This document shows positions 45,691 to 56,160 of a stretch of 64,000 nucleotides of DNA, one piece after another. Within the stretch, counting starts at the first letter, position 1. Each line of letters begins with the position of its first letter. A program made the position numbers and the translations under genes. The notes under the pieces were generated by a model. It searched no databases. It was not told the origin of the DNA and saw only the letters and a list, made by a program, of their open reading frames with translations. Source of the DNA: Calliopum simillimum (lineage: Eukaryota; Arthropoda; Insecta; Diptera; Lauxaniidae); the NCBI GenBank assembly GCA_951812925.1, contig OX638371.1:49264101-49328100 (forward strand). The letters run 5' to 3'.

Positions 45691-46916
45691 CGTCCCGTGA
45701 CGCTTGCTGGAACTCCCCCCTCTGACAAAAAGTGACGCTTGCTCGAACCCCCTCCCCCCCCCCCTAGAAGCGTCACGGAGTTTATGGACAGCCCCTTACC
45801 AGATTTAACGAAATTTAAATTTCTTTCACATTTTAAACATGTTCAATGAACCGACTACTTCTAAATTCAGCCGTTTGGCATCCCGAGTGAAAATTAAAAA
45901 AAAAAAACATAGATTTTCAGTGATAAAATTCATGTAAATTACAAATTAAAGTAACAAAAACAAATTTTCATTGCAACGCAACGTAAACTAAATATTAATT
46001 CTTGATTCAAGAAGAAAAAAAAATTGTTAAGTTTTTTGTTACGTGTATGGCATACGGCTGAATTTTGAAATGGTCGGTTCGTTGAACGTGTTTAAAATGT
46101 GAAAGAAATTTTCATTTCGTTAAATATGGTAAGCAACTTGAAAGTCCTAATCTTTTTCTTTAAAACCTAATTTAAATTATGTTGATATCTTTTTTTTCCT
46201 CAAAGATATCTTAATCTAAAAAGACACAAAAATGAAAAAAACCCGTTTAGCCAATATTTCGGTCTACTATATCTCTTAGAAACATGAAGATATAAACATA
46301 ATTTGAATTAGGTTTTAAAGGAAAAGATCAGGGCTTTCAAGTACTTTAACCATACATAGCTTCAAAAAATTCTAAGGTCGGATTCGCGTTTAGCATCGCA
46401 AAACACATTGAATGTGATTATTTTGATATTTGTTTAATGTAGTTAAAAAAAAATGTTTATTTTTTTTGTATGGGAAAATGCCCCAATGGGAAAAGGGATT
46501 TTTTTTATACATCATTTGAACGATAAGTAAACAGAATCTGGAAAGAAATTTGATGTGCTACGACGTTCGATTTAAAACGGGTTAAGGCACGCCGTGGTTA
46601 GCCACGGCGTGCTTGAACCAAGTTTAAATAAAAGTTTCTTGCATATGAGTTTTTTGACTGAATTATGTTACGTAATAACTTCACGAATCAAATGATCCCA
46701 AAATTAAAAAAATCGAATGGGCCTTTTTTGAAATAAGGCTAGCCTTAAGCAATAACTATAAAAAGTTAATACAACACAAAATTAAAAATATTTGTAACAT
46801 TTTGCAAACCATTTTTTCTAAACTAATTTGAGGTCGCTGAACACGAAAAACGCATTTATTTTTTTTCCTTGGGGTCGTTCCCAAGTTATTCGATAATTTA
46901 TAATTTCGAGGTTATA

Positions 46917-48169
46917 CGTAGGCTGTTCGATATATTTCTGGCCTAGACAACACTAAGTGTTGACAGGTGCAATCTGACATTTCTATTGGAAAGTTTGATA
47001 TTTTTTAGCATAAACGTACTCAGAACGTTTTGACGTACGACTATCATATGTGTTGTTTACAGTGACTTGAAAAAATCAATTTGGCAAAAAAATGGAATTA
47101 ACTCGTGAACATTTTCGTGCGATCATTTTTCACAACTTTCGACGTGGATTATCACGACAAGAGTGCATCGATGAACTTAAATCTTTGTATGGCGATGAAG
47201 CACCATCCTATAGCACTGTGAAAAACTGGTTTTATGAATTCAATCGTGGCCGACGCTCGCTCAAAGATGAATTCTGTGAAGCTCGTCCAAAAATGGCCGT
47301 TGTGCCAGAGAACATTGATGCCATGCGTGAACTGATAATGCAAGATCGTCATGTGGCATACCGTGAGATAGAGGCATCCTTGGGCATTTCTCCCACCAGC
47401 ATACATTCGATATTGCATGAACACCTGGCCGAAAAAAAGGTTTGTTCTCGTTGGATCCCGCACAATTTGACAATTGCTCAAAAAAAGGCTCGTGTCGATT
47501 GGTGCAAAGAAATGTTGAAAAAATACGATCGCGGTGCTTCAAAAGACGTTTATAAGATCGTCACAGGTGACGAATCATGGATCTATGCGTAGGAGCCCAA
47601 AACAAAACAGCAATCGACCGTGTGGGCCTTCGAAGACGAGCCAAATTCAACGAAAGTTGTTTGTGGAAGAAGCACTTCGAAGCAAATGGTCGCCTGTTTC
47701 TTCGGCAAAACTGGTCATTGTGGTACACCACAATTTGTTTGCCTGAAGTCTTCGGAGAAATTCGAAAAAAACGAACAAGAGAAGACGAATCATTGTTCAC
47801 CATGACAATGCGAGCTCTCACACATCCGCTCAAACCAGCGCCTTTTTGACCGGCCAAAACGTCGAATTGATGGGTCATCCGCCGTACAGCCCTGACTTGG
47901 CACCCAATGACTTCTTTTTATTCCCGCACATCAAGAAAAAAATGCGTGGTCAATGATTTTCGTCGCCAGAAGATGCTGTTGAAGCGTTCAAAAACCATGT
48001 TTTGGAGGTGTCTCAATCGGAGTGGAAATAGTGCTTCGACAATTGGTTTGAGCGCATGCAAAAGTGTATAAATCATGCTGGAGAATACTTTGAAAATCAA
48101 TAAAACCATTTTTGATGATATACATTCGCATTTTCATTATTAGGCCAGAAATATATCGAGCAGCCCACG
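46917..48169 (+). mobile_element. irritans-type mariner, 1253 bp, in the FB-3 left arm
   Basis: TIRs with TCGATATATTTCTGGCCTA near the left end and the complement at the right. TA flanks at 46915-46916 and 48170-48171. The FB-3 right arm (48995-49005) gives the pre-insertion site with a single TA. Only the element, not the host site, is damaged. Confidence 0.92.
47092..48103 (+). pseudogene. Mariner transposase, broken
   Basis: Begins MELTREHFRAIIFHNFRRG and is open for 166 codons through the HTH region and the first catalytic motif GDESWIYA. An in-frame TAG follows at 47590. The rest is present in shifting frames: WAFEDEPNSTKVV, the second-Asp region with HHDN-like reading near 47795, YSPDLAPNDFFLFPHIKKKM near 47891 with the third Asp, and GEYFENQ before TAA at 48101. 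Multiple lesions; it cannot make active protein. Confidence 0.9.
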
Positions 48170-49493
48170 TAGCTTCATATACATCAATATATTTCTATGA
48201 CGCCAAGTCCGATCAATTTTATTTTTCCACGCTTACAAAGAGTGATTAATGGCGTTTCTAACAAGTATACCAATAATTATGCTCCAAACAAAATTGACTG
48301 AGTTATAGCAGGAAAAAGCTTAATATTTAAAAATTTTTTTTCAATTTTTCACATCAACTTCAAATGAAATACTTTGTTTTTGGCACATATTTTTTTTAAA
48401 TAATTATTTTTAGAAATGTTATTTAATGGCGCATATAATTGCAAGCATTTTAAGCCTATGTTGAGCAAAATCGAATGAAATTTCCAAAAGATATAAAGGC
48501 TTCAGTGCAATAAGGAAGAATTTTCGAAATGTTCGGCCTGAGTCAACAGATCCAAATTTTCAGCCTCCACCCTACACTTATTGAACACTTTAAAGATGAT
48601 TTAAGTAACTTCTAATCATTCTCTGTAGAAGAACATTGCGGATTGTATCAAAAATATTAATTTTTTAAAGAAAAGGAAATTTCCCTATCATTCGATTTTG
48701 CTCAACATAGGCTTAAAATGTTTGCAATTATATGCGCCATTAAATAACATTTCTAAAAATAATTATTTAAAAAAAAATATGTGCCAAAAACAAAGTGTTT
48801 TATTTGAAGTTGATGTGAAAAATTTAAAAAAATTTTGAAATATCAAGCTTTTTCCTGCTATACCTCAGTCAATTTTGTTTGGAGCATAATTATTGGTATA
48901 CTTGTTAGAAGCGCCATTAATCACTCTTTGTAAGCGTGGAAAAATAAAATTGATCGGACTTGGCGTCATAGAAATATATTGATGTATATGAAGCTATAAC
49001 CTCGAAATTATAAATTATCGAATAACTTGGGAACGACCCCAAGGAAAAATAATAAATGCGTTTTTCGTGTTCAGCGACCTCAAATTAGTTTAGAAAAAAT
49101 GGTTTGCAAAATGTTACAAAAATTTTTAATTTTGTGTTGTATTAACTTTTTATAGTTATTGCTTAAGGCTAGCTTTATTTCAAAAAAGGCCCATTCGATT
49201 TTTTTAATTTTGGGATCATTTGATTCGTGAAGTTATTACGTAACATAATTCAGTCAAAAAACTCATATGCAAGAAACTTTTATTTAAACTTGGTTCAAGC
49301 ACGCCGTGTAGCTTTCAAAAATATATAAGATATTATATTTATTCAAATTATTCATTTTTAGTTGTTATTTCTTTCAAAATGGACAGCGAAATAAAAGTAC
49401 GTGAAAAAATAATTAAAACTTTTCAAAAAAATCCATTGTGGACTTACAAAAAAATAGCAACAGACCTCAGGTACATCGTCACACACGGTGCTA

Positions 49494-49937
49494 CTTAGCC
49501 GATTTAAATAAAATTTTTAGGTAACTCCAATCTGTCGCTTAGGCCCTAAAGAAGCTTAAAACATAAAAATTAAAAAAATCCACTACGCGGTTTTTTTTAC
49601 ATTTCGAAAAAATACTGTTTTTTCATATATTTGAGGTTATATAACAAGACAACGTAATTTCTTTACATAAAACTTGATATAGTAGTCAAAAGCACTAGTA
49701 TTTTTCTTTCGGAGAAATAGAAATCGAAATAATTTAAATTTGGTTTCAAAGAAAAACACTAGTGCCTGACTACTATATTAAGTTTTATGTAAAGAAATTA
49801 CGTTGTCTTGTTATATAACCTCAAATATATCACAAAACATAAGGGATAGAGCAATTCCGATGTTAGATTCGAATTTAATATCACAAAATACATCGAAAAT
49901 GACAATTTTATATATTGGTAAGGAAAAGCACTTCGTG
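49494..49937. mobile_element. Small fold-back relative (FB-4), about 444 bp
   Basis: Left end CACGGTGCTACTTAGCC resembles FB-1; right end ...GCACTTCGTG is a degenerate complement. The centre holds inverted arms (GGTTATATAACAAGACAACG near 49652 and its complement near 49800). No clear target duplication, so the exact ends are uncertain. Confidence 0.55.
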
Positions 49938-50387
49938 TAGTTAAATGCTCTGATTCTTTTTTATGCAGAACCAAAGCTAATGCTGGGCTGAAGTCGTATA
50001 AAGTTCAGAAAGTTCCAGATCGCAATGCGGTAAAGAATTTAGAAGCTAAAAAACGAGCTAAAAAATTGATGTCTAATTTTATTAAAAAAATGTACGTGCT
50101 GTGTAGGGAATTCAGTTCCGGGATCCCGGGATTCGAGCCTTTTTGCAGTCCCGAAAATCCCGGGATTAGTGCTACCAATCCCGGGATTTCTTTTGCAAGT
50201 TTTTTTTTAAGTAACAGAAAAATTGCATTAAAGTAGAGATAAAATGTATTCTCTCTAGATTTGAAACTGAAACTTCTTACGAAATTGAGGACAATAGGCA
50301 TAAAGTTAAAGTAAACGCAGCAAAAAACTTGAACGAAAAATTAAATCTAGTTTTGAATAACACTTCAAAAAATTTGTTTTCTATTGT

Positions 50388-52310
50388 TTGTCTTATAATT
50401 TATCCGACGTTTTAATGAAAGAAATTGATATATTTTGTAATGGTGGTGATAGGGTTTATTTCCTCCAGAAAACTTTCGATTATCTTTCTTCAATTCAACC
50501 AACAAGTATTGAACCAGAAAGATACTTTTCATGTGCAGGTTTATATATCTGTGGACTTATGACAAAACAACCTAACTCGGCAATTTTTCAGGAATGGTAC
50601 AGTCATTTGGTAGTTTTACCTGAAAGTTTTGCGGGATTTCTGCAAATGAGTTATTTTATAGATTTCGATGTGCTCTTTCAGAATTTCAACTTTGCTACCT
50701 CGTATCGTGTTCGCTCGAGCCGCCATATTGGAAAAATGGCGTCCAAAATCAGTTTTTTACAAATATCTCTTTAACGGTTATATTAAGAGAAAAACTTTTT
50801 AGAACAATGTTGTAGCTTATAAAATTTTCTATAAAAATGACCTTTGAATTGTTTTCGTACGACTTATAACTCAGGAGATATCTTTATTCAAAATTTTAGA
50901 AAAATTAGTAAATTGTGAATGCCACTTATGAGTAGGCACAGTGATGTGTCAAGCTTATAATTACGATAACTTATGAACGGTGAGTTGCACGTTTAAAATA
51001 AAAACACCTATTTATAGAGAATAACTTGCGCTCCAAGTTACATATTATTTTTTTTTTTTTTTCATATCACCTATAGTTAAGGAGATATTTTTCCAACAAA
51101 CATAAAATTTTGAAAAAAAAAGTTTTTTCAAAATGGCTCCTAAACGGTTCGTCCTAGAAAAAAAATTATCCATGCATTTTGTAGAACGTTCAATTCCCTA
51201 TAAGGGTCTCTTCGAGCTGTTTTTTCGTCAGACTTACCCTTCATGAGATATAGCGTCTTGAAAATCATTCAAAATTGAATATTGTTCTATGCGCCCTACT
51301 ATGTTCAATTTTGAATGATTTTCAAGTCGCGATATCTCATGAAGGGTAAGTCTGACGAAAAAACAGCTCGAAGAGACTATTATAGGGAATTGAACGTTCT
51401 ACAAAATGCATTGACAATTTTTTTTCTAGGACGAACCGTTTAGGAGCCATTTTGAAAAAACGTTTTTTTTTTCAAAATCTTAGGTTTGTGAGAAAAATAT
51501 CTCCTTAACTATAGGTGATATGAAAAAAATATGTAACTTGTAGCGCATGTTATTCCCTATAAACAGCTGTTTTTATTTTAAACGTGCGACTCACCGTTCA
51601 TAAGTTATCGTAATTATAAGCTTGACACATCACTGTGCCTACTCATAAGTGGCATTCACAATTTACTAATTTTTCTAAAATTTTGAATAAAGATATCTCC
51701 TGAGTTATAAGTCGTACGAAAACAATTCAAAGGTCATATAGAAAGTTTTATAAGCTACAACATTGTCCTAAAAAGTTTTCCTCTAAATATAACCGTTAAA
51801 GAGATATTTGTAAAAAACTGATTTTGGACGCCATTTTTCCAATATGGCGGCTCGAGCGAACACGATACGAGGTAGCAAAGTTGAAATTCTGAAAGAGCAC
51901 ATCGAAATCTATAAAATAACTCATTTGCAGAAATCCCGCAAAACTTTCCAGGTAACATCATTTTTTTCTCCCAAATGATTGTACTAGAAAGCCTAAAAAC
52001 CGATTAACTACTTTTCTTTATTGTGGCTCAATTTCGTTGATGCAGCATTGAATCTCCTCTTTCCATGCATTTTTACTAATCTTAAAGTGTCAGCTGCCAA
52101 ATAGAATAGAAGCGTATTTAAATAGAAGCGTATTTAAATTTTATATTTAGGACTAAAATCCTGGAGAATTGTTTTATCTCGACTTAGGTTGTTTTGTCAA
52201 AAGTCCACAGATATGTAATAAATTTAGATCTAAATTAGACGATAAAACAATAAATGCTTTAATTTTCCTAAAATCGTATTTTAATAAAAATAAAACTGAT
52301 TAAAAGAAAA
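50388..52310 (+). pseudogene. hAT transposase C-terminal remnant, split
   Basis: The part before the insertion (to 50547) ends in YLSSIQPTSIEPERYFSCAG, the dimerisation domain of hAT transposases. The part after it (52212-52310) continues ICNKFRSKLDDKTINALIF and ends at a stop. Removing the fold-back and one TA joins the two in frame. The N-terminal zinc finger and catalytic core are absent. Confidence 0.8.
50548..52211. mobile_element. TA-flanked fold-back element, about 1.66 kb
   Basis: The TIR TCTGTGGACTTATGACAAAA and its slightly changed complement (CCACAGA at the right end) are bordered by TA (50546-50547 and 52212-52213). Long arms (about 50630-51300 and 51310-51965) mirror each other around about 51305, and the right side has about 200 bp extra. 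The TA duplication is supported by restoration of the hAT frame. The 128-codon frame 50388-50774 is a hAT-fold-back chimera, not a gene. Probably a Tc1/mariner-group non-autonomous element. Confidence 0.78.
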
Positions 52311-52961
52311 GTTAATTCTTTCAAGTCCAACACTTGTTAAAACTTTGATCTCACTATTTTATAAAATTAAATATGTATGATATTTTATATGTAGATGTAT
52401 TTAACTAAGCATATAATGCTGCAATGTACCTTTATGTTTGTTTTTGAAGCAAATAAGTATTTATGAATTTTTGTTTTAAAAAAGGCGTGAATTGCTTAAT
52501 AAAATGAACCTGTTTTAAGAAATTGTTCTTTAATATTTTTGACACTTTTTAAATAAAATATCTTTGTAGGGGTGTAGGATGTATATAACACAAAAAATTA
52601 AGAATTTTTAATACTAAATTCTGTTTTATTTAGAAAGAAAAAAAATTCATACAAATCCCGAAAAATCCCGGGATTCAAATTTCTGATCCCGAAAATCCTG
52701 GGATTGCAAAAAGTTCAAAAATTGGAATCCCTATTGCTGTGTGATGGATGATGAAACCTATGTTGTGGCAGACTTTTCACAACTTCCGGGTCAAGATTTT
52801 TATGTAGCTGATGGATGAATATTCAGGAACAATACCGGACAAAGAAGCAAACAAAATTTCCTAAGAAGTTTCTTGTGTGGCAAGCCATTTGCAGTTGTGG
52901 TAAAAGAATCCAAGCATTTGTGACATCAGGAACGATAAATACAGAAATGTATATTAAGGAC

Positions 52962-53453
52962 CCAATGGGGAATGGAGTGCATCAATAGCGCTTCTGCTCT
53001 TTGGAAGCGGATCACCCTCGCATTCAGAAATGCTCTTTGGATGCTTTTTGGATGACAATAAATATATATAAAAAATTAATTTTTAATTGAAATTTTACGT
53101 CTTTCGCCACAAAGACTCATCAGACTATTTTTGATGTAATTATAATTATTTTTATTTTATTAAATTAATTATAATTGAAAAATTGCAAGTTGAAAAACTA
53201 TTAACTGGTCTGAACAGAGGATCTCACGGTTGCTACAACTCTCAATCGCAGTGCCAGTCGCTAGACCACTGCTCCATCCTTGCGCTCTTATGAAGCTGAC
53301 TTATTGACTTAGAATTTATTGACGAGAAGGAAGCGCTGCCTCTTGCCTACCTATAGCGCAGAAAATATGCATATACAAATCAGCTCTTTAGATGCGAGAA
53401 GGACGCGCATCGCTATTACATCTTGGGGATGCGCATCGAAATTTTTTGTTGGG
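52962..53453 (-). mobile_element. Insertion with a tRNA-like segment, possible SINE
   Basis: Splits the DD37E gene between IKD and ECLQKR. On the minus strand, 53276-53261 reads TGGAGCAGTGGTCTAG, a good RNA polymerase III box A, and GTGAGATCC at 53227-53219 is a poor box B. AT-rich sequence follows. A tRNA-derived SINE is plausible, but its ends and tail are not defined. Confidence 0.4.
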
Positions 53454-53876
53454 GAGTGTCTTCAAAAACGGCTTTTGCCTTTCTTAAATCAACACAAAGT
53501 GTCAACATATTTCTGGCCCGATTTAGCATCATGCCACTATGAAAAAAAAAGGCCCTTGAGTGGTTTGCAAATAATAATGTAAATTTTGTACCACGGGAGG
53601 CAAACCCCCTAATTGTTCAGAACTCCGGCCTATGGAGAGATATTGGGCGGTCGTGAAAATGGAATTGAAGAACACAGGAAAGTTATCCCAGGACATGTCT
53701 GACTTCAAGCGTAAATGTACCGGCTCCTCTAAAAAGGTAACGGAAATCGTTAATGACAGGATTCCCGGAAAAGGTAGATAGATTTATAAATTCCGATTAG
53801 TATTCCAATATTTTAATGTCTAATGAATTTTTATTTACCTTTAAGCGTGTATAAATTTTTTTCGACACACTCTTTA

Positions 53877-54373
53877 TACTATGGGAAGAGTACTTCACAC
53901 CAAAAATGCGGTATACGTCAAGTGGGTTTAGCGAAAGTTCTGTTTGGTAGAAGCTAAAAACCGGAAATTTTTAGGGATAAGCTATATTATGGAAATTGTG
54001 CTTCGCACCAAAATAAGGGATATACGTCAAATGGACGTGGCGCCTACTTTCTTCGTTTCTTAATTGATTTCAAGTTAAGTGCAAAAAATAAAAACTAGTT
54101 TTATATATATGGTTTAGAAAACAATAACAACCTAAATAATTTTTGAACATATTCTTTTCTTGCTTATCGTTAAACCACACATTATGAAGCTCTCTCTTTG
54201 TTATAGGCTTGTAATCTAAAATGCAATAACAAACAAATAGGCAGAGACTGGCAGCAAATTTTTTATTAATTTCTTAGATGACGAAGAAAACGCAACAAAT
54301 TTTAGACAATCTTACAATTCAATTATTTAAAAGTTTTACTAAACTTTCAAAAAGTTTTGTAAGTTTTCCATCG
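53877..54373. other. No gene; a short direct repeat
   Basis: The segment with CTTCACACCAAAAATGCGG then TATACGTCAAGTGG (53900-53932) recurs as CTTCGCACCAAAATAAGGG then TATACGTCAAATGG (54001-54034). Nothing else is recognised. Confidence 0.45.
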
Positions 54374-54718
54374 TGAGCTTCAACCTTATTAATAGGGTCG
54401 AATGGAAGGCGGCAGTAGCCCTCAGTTCTGATAATCTCCCAATGCATAGCATAGTAGGCAAACCGAACGATTTCGTTGAAGCCGAGAAGCGCACTTTTGT
54501 TAATTTTGACAAAGCTCACTGGGAAAATTTTTGCTGAATACGTCGGCCTACAACTGTCTAGTCAGCCCCAGCCGTCCAATCAATTAAAAGCAGAGAAATT
54601 TTTCCGGGACAAAAAAGCGACCAAGCGATTCGGTCTGACTGGCCGTATCCCCGAATTCGATCAAATCGTCACCCGGAAGCTATTGAGGCTGAAAGGAAAA
54701 TCATACAATCAAAGCTGA
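54374..54718 (+). pseudogene. Jockey-like LINE fragment
   Basis: The frame beginning near 54374 reads VSFNLINRVEWKAAV, ALSSDNLPM (an SDHLP-type endonuclease end) and VEAEKRTFVNFDKAHW. Stops follow, then FFRDKKATKRFGLTGRIPEF in another frame and HPEAIEAERK in a third. This is the endonuclease-to-RT linker of Jockey-clade elements. Truncated at both ends with at least two frameshifts. Confidence 0.75.
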
Positions 54719-55468
54719 ATAGTTGAATAGTTTTTTTACCTTTCATCAAACATGAAGTTTTATTTAATTCAAGTTTATTAAATGTTTCTTTAAAAAAAAT
54801 GTTTACTTCGTTGTATTACCTGGAGACCCGAGCCTTTTTATTCCTTTATAAACAAGAAGAAAGTGAACAACTTGACTCGCTCTCTAAAAACCTTAAGTCT
54901 CAATATCTCGACAAAAAAAGCAAATTATCAAAAATTTATTTAATTTTTTCGTAAAATCCCTGCAAGATATCGACATATTTAAGGTCGATTTCAGTGTTTT
55001 TCTTATGCGGTGCAGTTCATACTTATTTACCTAAAATTTTCAAGTTTTAAATGAGAATAATTTTTGACTATTTGCGGTTTACCGTTTATGAATTATCGTT
55101 ATTTAAAAATTAACATAATTGTATATACGCATCAGAAGAAACTGGGTATAAGATCGGGATCCAGATGGGCATCAGTATGCAAAATATGAGAACTGAAATC
55201 CGAGCTCAGATTTTTATATGAAGAACCCCAAGATACTAGAAAGTAGATGTAACTTTACCCCCGTGCAGGCCTACCGCTTTAACTCGGAAAGTCGGGACCT
55301 AATTGAAGAATCGTAAGAACACGGCTTGTTAAGGAAAATTTTTGCTATCCAAATCCGTTGAAATAAAATAAAAAAAATAATCTTACAACTTGTTTAACTT
55401 AGTAGATCTCAAAACAGCAATTTTTGCTTATTTTTTGTTTTTTGGAACAGATGATGATTAACATTATT
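54719..55468. other. No recognised feature
   Basis: AT-rich; no TIR, ORF motif or repeat partner found. Confidence 0.35.
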
Positions 55469-55673
55469 AGCTACCAACAATGAAAATACATTGATGGTTG
55501 GAGCTTACTGTTCAGTGTTTTTGAGTAAAACAACAATAAAAACACAAAAAACAATGAAAATACATTGTTGGTTGGAGCTTACTGTTCAGTGTTTTTGAGT
55601 AAAACAACAATAAAAACACAAAAAACAAGGCAAAAATACACATAAATAAAAAAAGCAAAAAAATGTATCGGAA

Positions 55674-55756
55674 GGCTGGTTTGCGTTACTAGTTTCGGGA
55701 CCCACCACAGGTAAAAATTGACTATAATAAGTCAATTCCTCATCAGACGCTTTGCC
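55674..55756 (-). ncRNA. Hammerhead ribozyme-like motif, copy A
   Basis: On the minus strand: stem I GGC-AAA-GCGT, CTGATGA (55746-55740), stem II region, GAAA (55696-55693), minimal stem III C-TA-G, then TA at the cleavage position and ACGC pairing with GCGT, then GCC pairing with GGC. All catalytic-core positions of a type I hammerhead are present. Stem II starts with two G-C pairs and then contains its own hairpins, which is unusual. Confidence 0.6.
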
Positions 55757-56160
55757 GACATCTTATAGAATTTTGCAAGCATACTTTATTTAACTTTTAG
55801 CATAGATTAAACGAGAATCACAGCTACAAGAAAAACACAGCACATGCAAAAATTCCAATTTCTTTGTTTTTTCCCTTTATATGCATTGCACTGCCGTTGT
55901 GAGTCATCGATATTATACTATTTTCGCATAGCGCTTCGTTTGCAAGGTTTTTTGCCGAGACAAAACGAAGTAGCAAGCGCATTCGTATGTGTATCAGTTG
56001 GCTTTCTGAGATTTTCTAATTTTTATTTTAGCTACCAACAATGAAAATACATTGATGGTTGGAGCTTACTGTTCAGTGTTTTTGAGTAAAACAACAATAA
56101 AAACACAAAAAACAAGGCAAAAATACACATAAATAAAAAAAGCAAAAAAATGTATCGGAA

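Larger units (their letters stand above)
39496..45795. mobile_element. 6.3-kb palindromic element with GGGGCTGTCC termini
   Basis: The termini GGGGCTGTCCATAAACTCCG and complement are flanked by GTA (39493-39495) and TTA (45796-45798). The uninterrupted FB-2 arm near 46125 reads GTTGC then TTACC, which supports a 3-bp TTA duplication with one later change. The arms mirror each other around about 42780 and carry few differences near the centre (42120-43480). A mariner occupies the left arm and about 1.2 kb of extra sequence the right arm. A 3-bp TTA/TAA duplication fits PIF/Harbinger, which is inference only. All ORFs except that of the mariner are mirror artefacts. Confidence 0.75.
38916..46596. 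mobile_element. Fold-back element FB-2, CACGGCGTG termini, GTTA target duplication
   Basis: Left end CACGGCGTGCCTTAACTCG; right end complementary (ends GGCACGCCGTG). GTTA at 38912-38915 and 46597-46600 flanks it. The left arm 38916-39492 pairs with 46141-46596; a loop (45799-46140) carries its own short inverted repeat (GAACCGACTACTTC and its complement). The 39496-45795 palindrome interrupts the left arm next to the loop. Without that insertion FB-2 is about 1.37 kb. No ORF. Confidence 0.85.
46603..49308. mobile_element. Fold-back element FB-3, CACGGCGTG termini, TAGC target duplication
   Basis: Left end CACGGCGTGCTTGAACC and right end GGTTCAAGCACGCCGTG are exact inverted copies. TAGC at 46599-46602 and 49309-49312 flanks the element. 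The arms (about 46603-48480 and 48700-49308) are nearly perfect over about 720 bp when the mariner at 46917-48169 is left out; the centre lies near 48590. It touches FB-2: the two duplications overlap in GTTAGC, so FB-2 landed in the flank of FB-3 or the reverse. Confidence 0.88.
50104..52734 (+). mobile_element. Non-autonomous hAT element, split by a fold-back
   Basis: The left end TAGGGAATTCAGTTCC and complement of the right end TAGGGATTCCAATTTT agree. TGCTGTG at 50097-50103 and 52735-52741 flanks it, close to the 8-bp hAT duplication. CCCGGGAT motifs repeat near both ends. Without the inserted fold-back (50548-52211) it is about 970 bp and keeps only the C-terminus of a transposase. Confidence 0.75.
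49379..53775 (+). pseudogene. DD37E transposase in four pieces
   Basis: Piece 1 (49379-49470) starts MDSEIKVREKIIKTFQKNP, an HTH start. Piece 2 (49969-50103) reads AGLKSYKVQKVPDRNAV. Piece 3 (52741-52961) has VMDDETYV with the first Asp and a stop near 52816. Piece 4 (53454-53775) has ECLQKRLLPFLNQHKVS, WPDLASCHY (second Asp) and LRPMERYW (third residue Glu). A frameshift in an A9 run lies between them at about 53542. Allowing for it, 37 residues separate the second Asp from Glu, the mosquito-type ITmD37E spacing. Insertions at 49494-49937, 50104-52734 and about 52962-53453 split the pieces. Confidence 0.75.
38869..53876 (+). mobile_element. DD37E (ITmD37E-like) Tc1/mariner copy inflated by nested insertions
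   Basis: The suspected left end ACTGTGTCCAACAAATAAT (about 38874) resembles the complement of the right end (AGAGTGTGTCGAAAAAAATT, about 53850-53875). Coding pieces of one transposase follow in order at 49379-49470, 49969-50103, 52741-52961 and 53454-53775. Everything between them is assigned to other elements. Removing those insertions would leave roughly 1.1-1.3 kb, the usual size. The order and strand of the pieces are seen; the TIR pairing is weak and inferred. Confidence 0.55.

Noticed and set aside
50388..50774. 128-codon ORF
   Set aside because: Its first half is the hAT dimerisation domain and its second half runs into the inserted fold-back, so it is a chimera.
53097..53135. Second hammerhead-like motif (CTGATGAG ... 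GAAA) on the minus strand
   Set aside because: After GAAA the sequence GACGTAAAA cannot form a stem III closing on a UH site, and no stem I partner is present. A plain 6-bp hairpin GTCTTT/AAAGAC explains it as well.
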